Shown: positions 63,276-64,000 of the stretch, piece after piece
How positions within the stretch are numbered: the first letter of the stretch is position 1
How the letters are laid out: every line of letters begins with the position of its first letter
Source: Bacteroidota bacterium
GTDB taxonomy: Bacteria > Bacteroidota > Bacteroidia > UBA4408
NCBI GenBank assembly: GCA_016721765.1
Contig: JADKHO010000001.1
Coordinates: 372,001 to 436,000 of the forward strand
Direction of reading: 5' to 3'
Length of the DNA stretch: 64,000 nucleotides
Made by a program: the position numbers and the translations under genes
Notes under the pieces: generated by a model
What the model saw: only the letters and a program-made list of their open reading frames with translations
Databases searched by the model: none
What the model was told of the DNA's origin: nothing

Positions 63276-64000
63276 ATGAATCGAAATATCTATTCTTCTA
63301 TCCTAGCAGCAAAGAAAAAAGGGCAAAAACAGTTTGCTTTTTTAATTGATCCTGATAAAGAGCCTTCGGTTGATGCATTGCGCATGGCCGAAGAAGCCGG
63401 GGTAGATTATTTTCTTATCGGTGGAAGCTTACTCACTAACGGTAATTTAAAGAATTGTATCGAGTTTGTTAAAAAATCAACCAAAATTCCAGTAATTTTA
63501 TTTCCCGGTAATATTTATCAAATTGATGCTGCAGCGGATGCTATTTTGTTCTTATCCTTAATTTCCGGCAGGAATGCAGAAATGTTAATTGGAAAGCATG
63601 TTATTGCAGCTCCGGTATTAAAAGCAAGTCTATTGGAAGTGATACCAACTGGGTACATGTTAATTGAAAGTGGGAATCAAACAACGGTTTCATATATGAG
63701 TAATACGATGCCCATTCCGGCAGATAAAGATGACATTGCTATGTGCACTGCAATGGCGGGTGAGATGTTGGGTTTAAAAATGATATACATGGATGCAGGA
63801 AGTGGTGCTAAAAATCCCATAAGTTCATCCATGATTAAAAAAGTGAGCAATTCTATAACAATTCCCTTAATTATTGGGGGAGGAATAAACTCTGAAGAAG
63901 GTGTTCAAAAGGCTTGTGACGCAGGAGCTGATATTATTGTTATAGGAACAGCTTTGGAAAAAGACATTTCTCTTGTAAATAAATTAGCTAAAGTATTTCA
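63276..64000 (+). CDS. Geranylgeranylglyceryl/heptaprenylglyceryl phosphate synthase-like protein (cut by window edge)
   Basis: I translated 241 codons from ATG 63276 to the right edge; the frame stays open. The protein is a TIM barrel of the PcrB/GGGPS family: FAFLIDPDKEP near the start (phosphate and metal site), YFLIGGSLLTNG, the glycerol-phosphate-binding YMDAGSGAKNPI, PLIIGGGINSEEG and IVIGTALEKD. These enzymes join a polyprenyl diphosphate to sn-glycerol-1-phosphate, the first step of archaeal lipids; bacterial group II members are common in Bacteroidota, with an uncertain end product. Nearly the full family length (about 245) is present. Confidence 0.9.
   Translation, partial: MNRNIYSSILAAKKKGQKQFAFLIDPDKEPSVDALRMAEEAGVDYFLIGGSLLTNGNLKNCIEFVKKSTKIPVILFPGNIYQIDAAADAILFLSLISGRNAEMLIGKHVIAAPVLKASLLEVIPTGYMLIESGNQTTVSYMSNTMPIPADKDDIAMCTAMAGEMLGLKMIYMDAGSGAKNPISSSMIKKVSNSITIPLIIGGGINSEEGVQKACDAGADIIVIGTALEKDISLVNKLAKVF

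Overview
The window is a chromosomal segment of an AT-rich member of the Bacteroidota that almost certainly has a type IX secretion system (T9SS). The evidence is three PorP/SprF-family outer-membrane proteins, several proteins with T9SS C-terminal sorting domains (both the gliding-motility-associated CHU_C/type B form and the Por-secretion/type A form), SprB repeats, gldE and gldD sequences, Bacteroidota-type promoters (TTG, about 19 bp, TAnnTTTG) and a tRNA gene without an encoded CCA. I see no plasmid, prophage, transposase, integrase or CRISPR signature.

Layout. 1-10156 (minus strand) is a three-gene adhesin operon: a 2545-residue SprB-like protein, a TPR/PD40 protein and a PorP/SprF protein, with overlapping genes and a good promoter at 10185-10214. 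10625-11944 is ahcY. 12012-13019 is a non-coding block packed with nested palindromic repeats. 13061-14557 is an aldehyde dehydrogenase, divergent from a histidine kinase/OmpR-type regulator pair (14650-16941). 16996-22050 encodes a secreted lipase-like, beta-helix, sorting-domain protein. 22433-23071 is a small lipoprotein. 23453-27378 holds a GH31 alpha-glucosidase and a carbohydrate-module esterase. 27445-29494 is a small CHU_C protein plus PorP/SprF pair. 29555-34698 is a NarL-type regulator with two tandem TPR histidine kinases, one of them frameshifted. 34769-38890 is the housekeeping group mutY, HU, a TPR protein, a tiny ribosomal-type protein and RNase E/G. 38893-41692 is a frameshifted BNR-repeat secreted protein. 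42088-55468 is a second adhesin operon: a 3302-residue protein with 32 tandem Ig/cadherin-like repeats, PorP/SprF, and a TPR/PD40/OmpA protein. 55564-61826 carries acs, ssb, a fused gldE-gldD, a diheme cytochrome c and a polysaccharide deacetylase. The right end has tRNA-Leu(CAA), a WG-repeat protein and the start of a GGGP-synthase-type gene.

How the genes work together. The dominant theme is cell-surface display. Three separate cassettes each pair a CHU_C-tailed secreted protein with its own PorP/SprF protein, and two of them add a periplasmic TPR/PD40 protein, in different gene orders and with or without a peptidoglycan-binding OmpA domain. The most notable observations are: an in-frame GldE-GldD fusion with an internal lipobox; a 17-bp motif found three times at a fixed 27-28 bp upstream of a -7 element, two of them inside the TPR-kinase/NarL locus; tandem kinases with near-identical catalytic halves but diverged sensor halves; a dense palindromic repeat array; and a hairpin in the RNase E/G leader.
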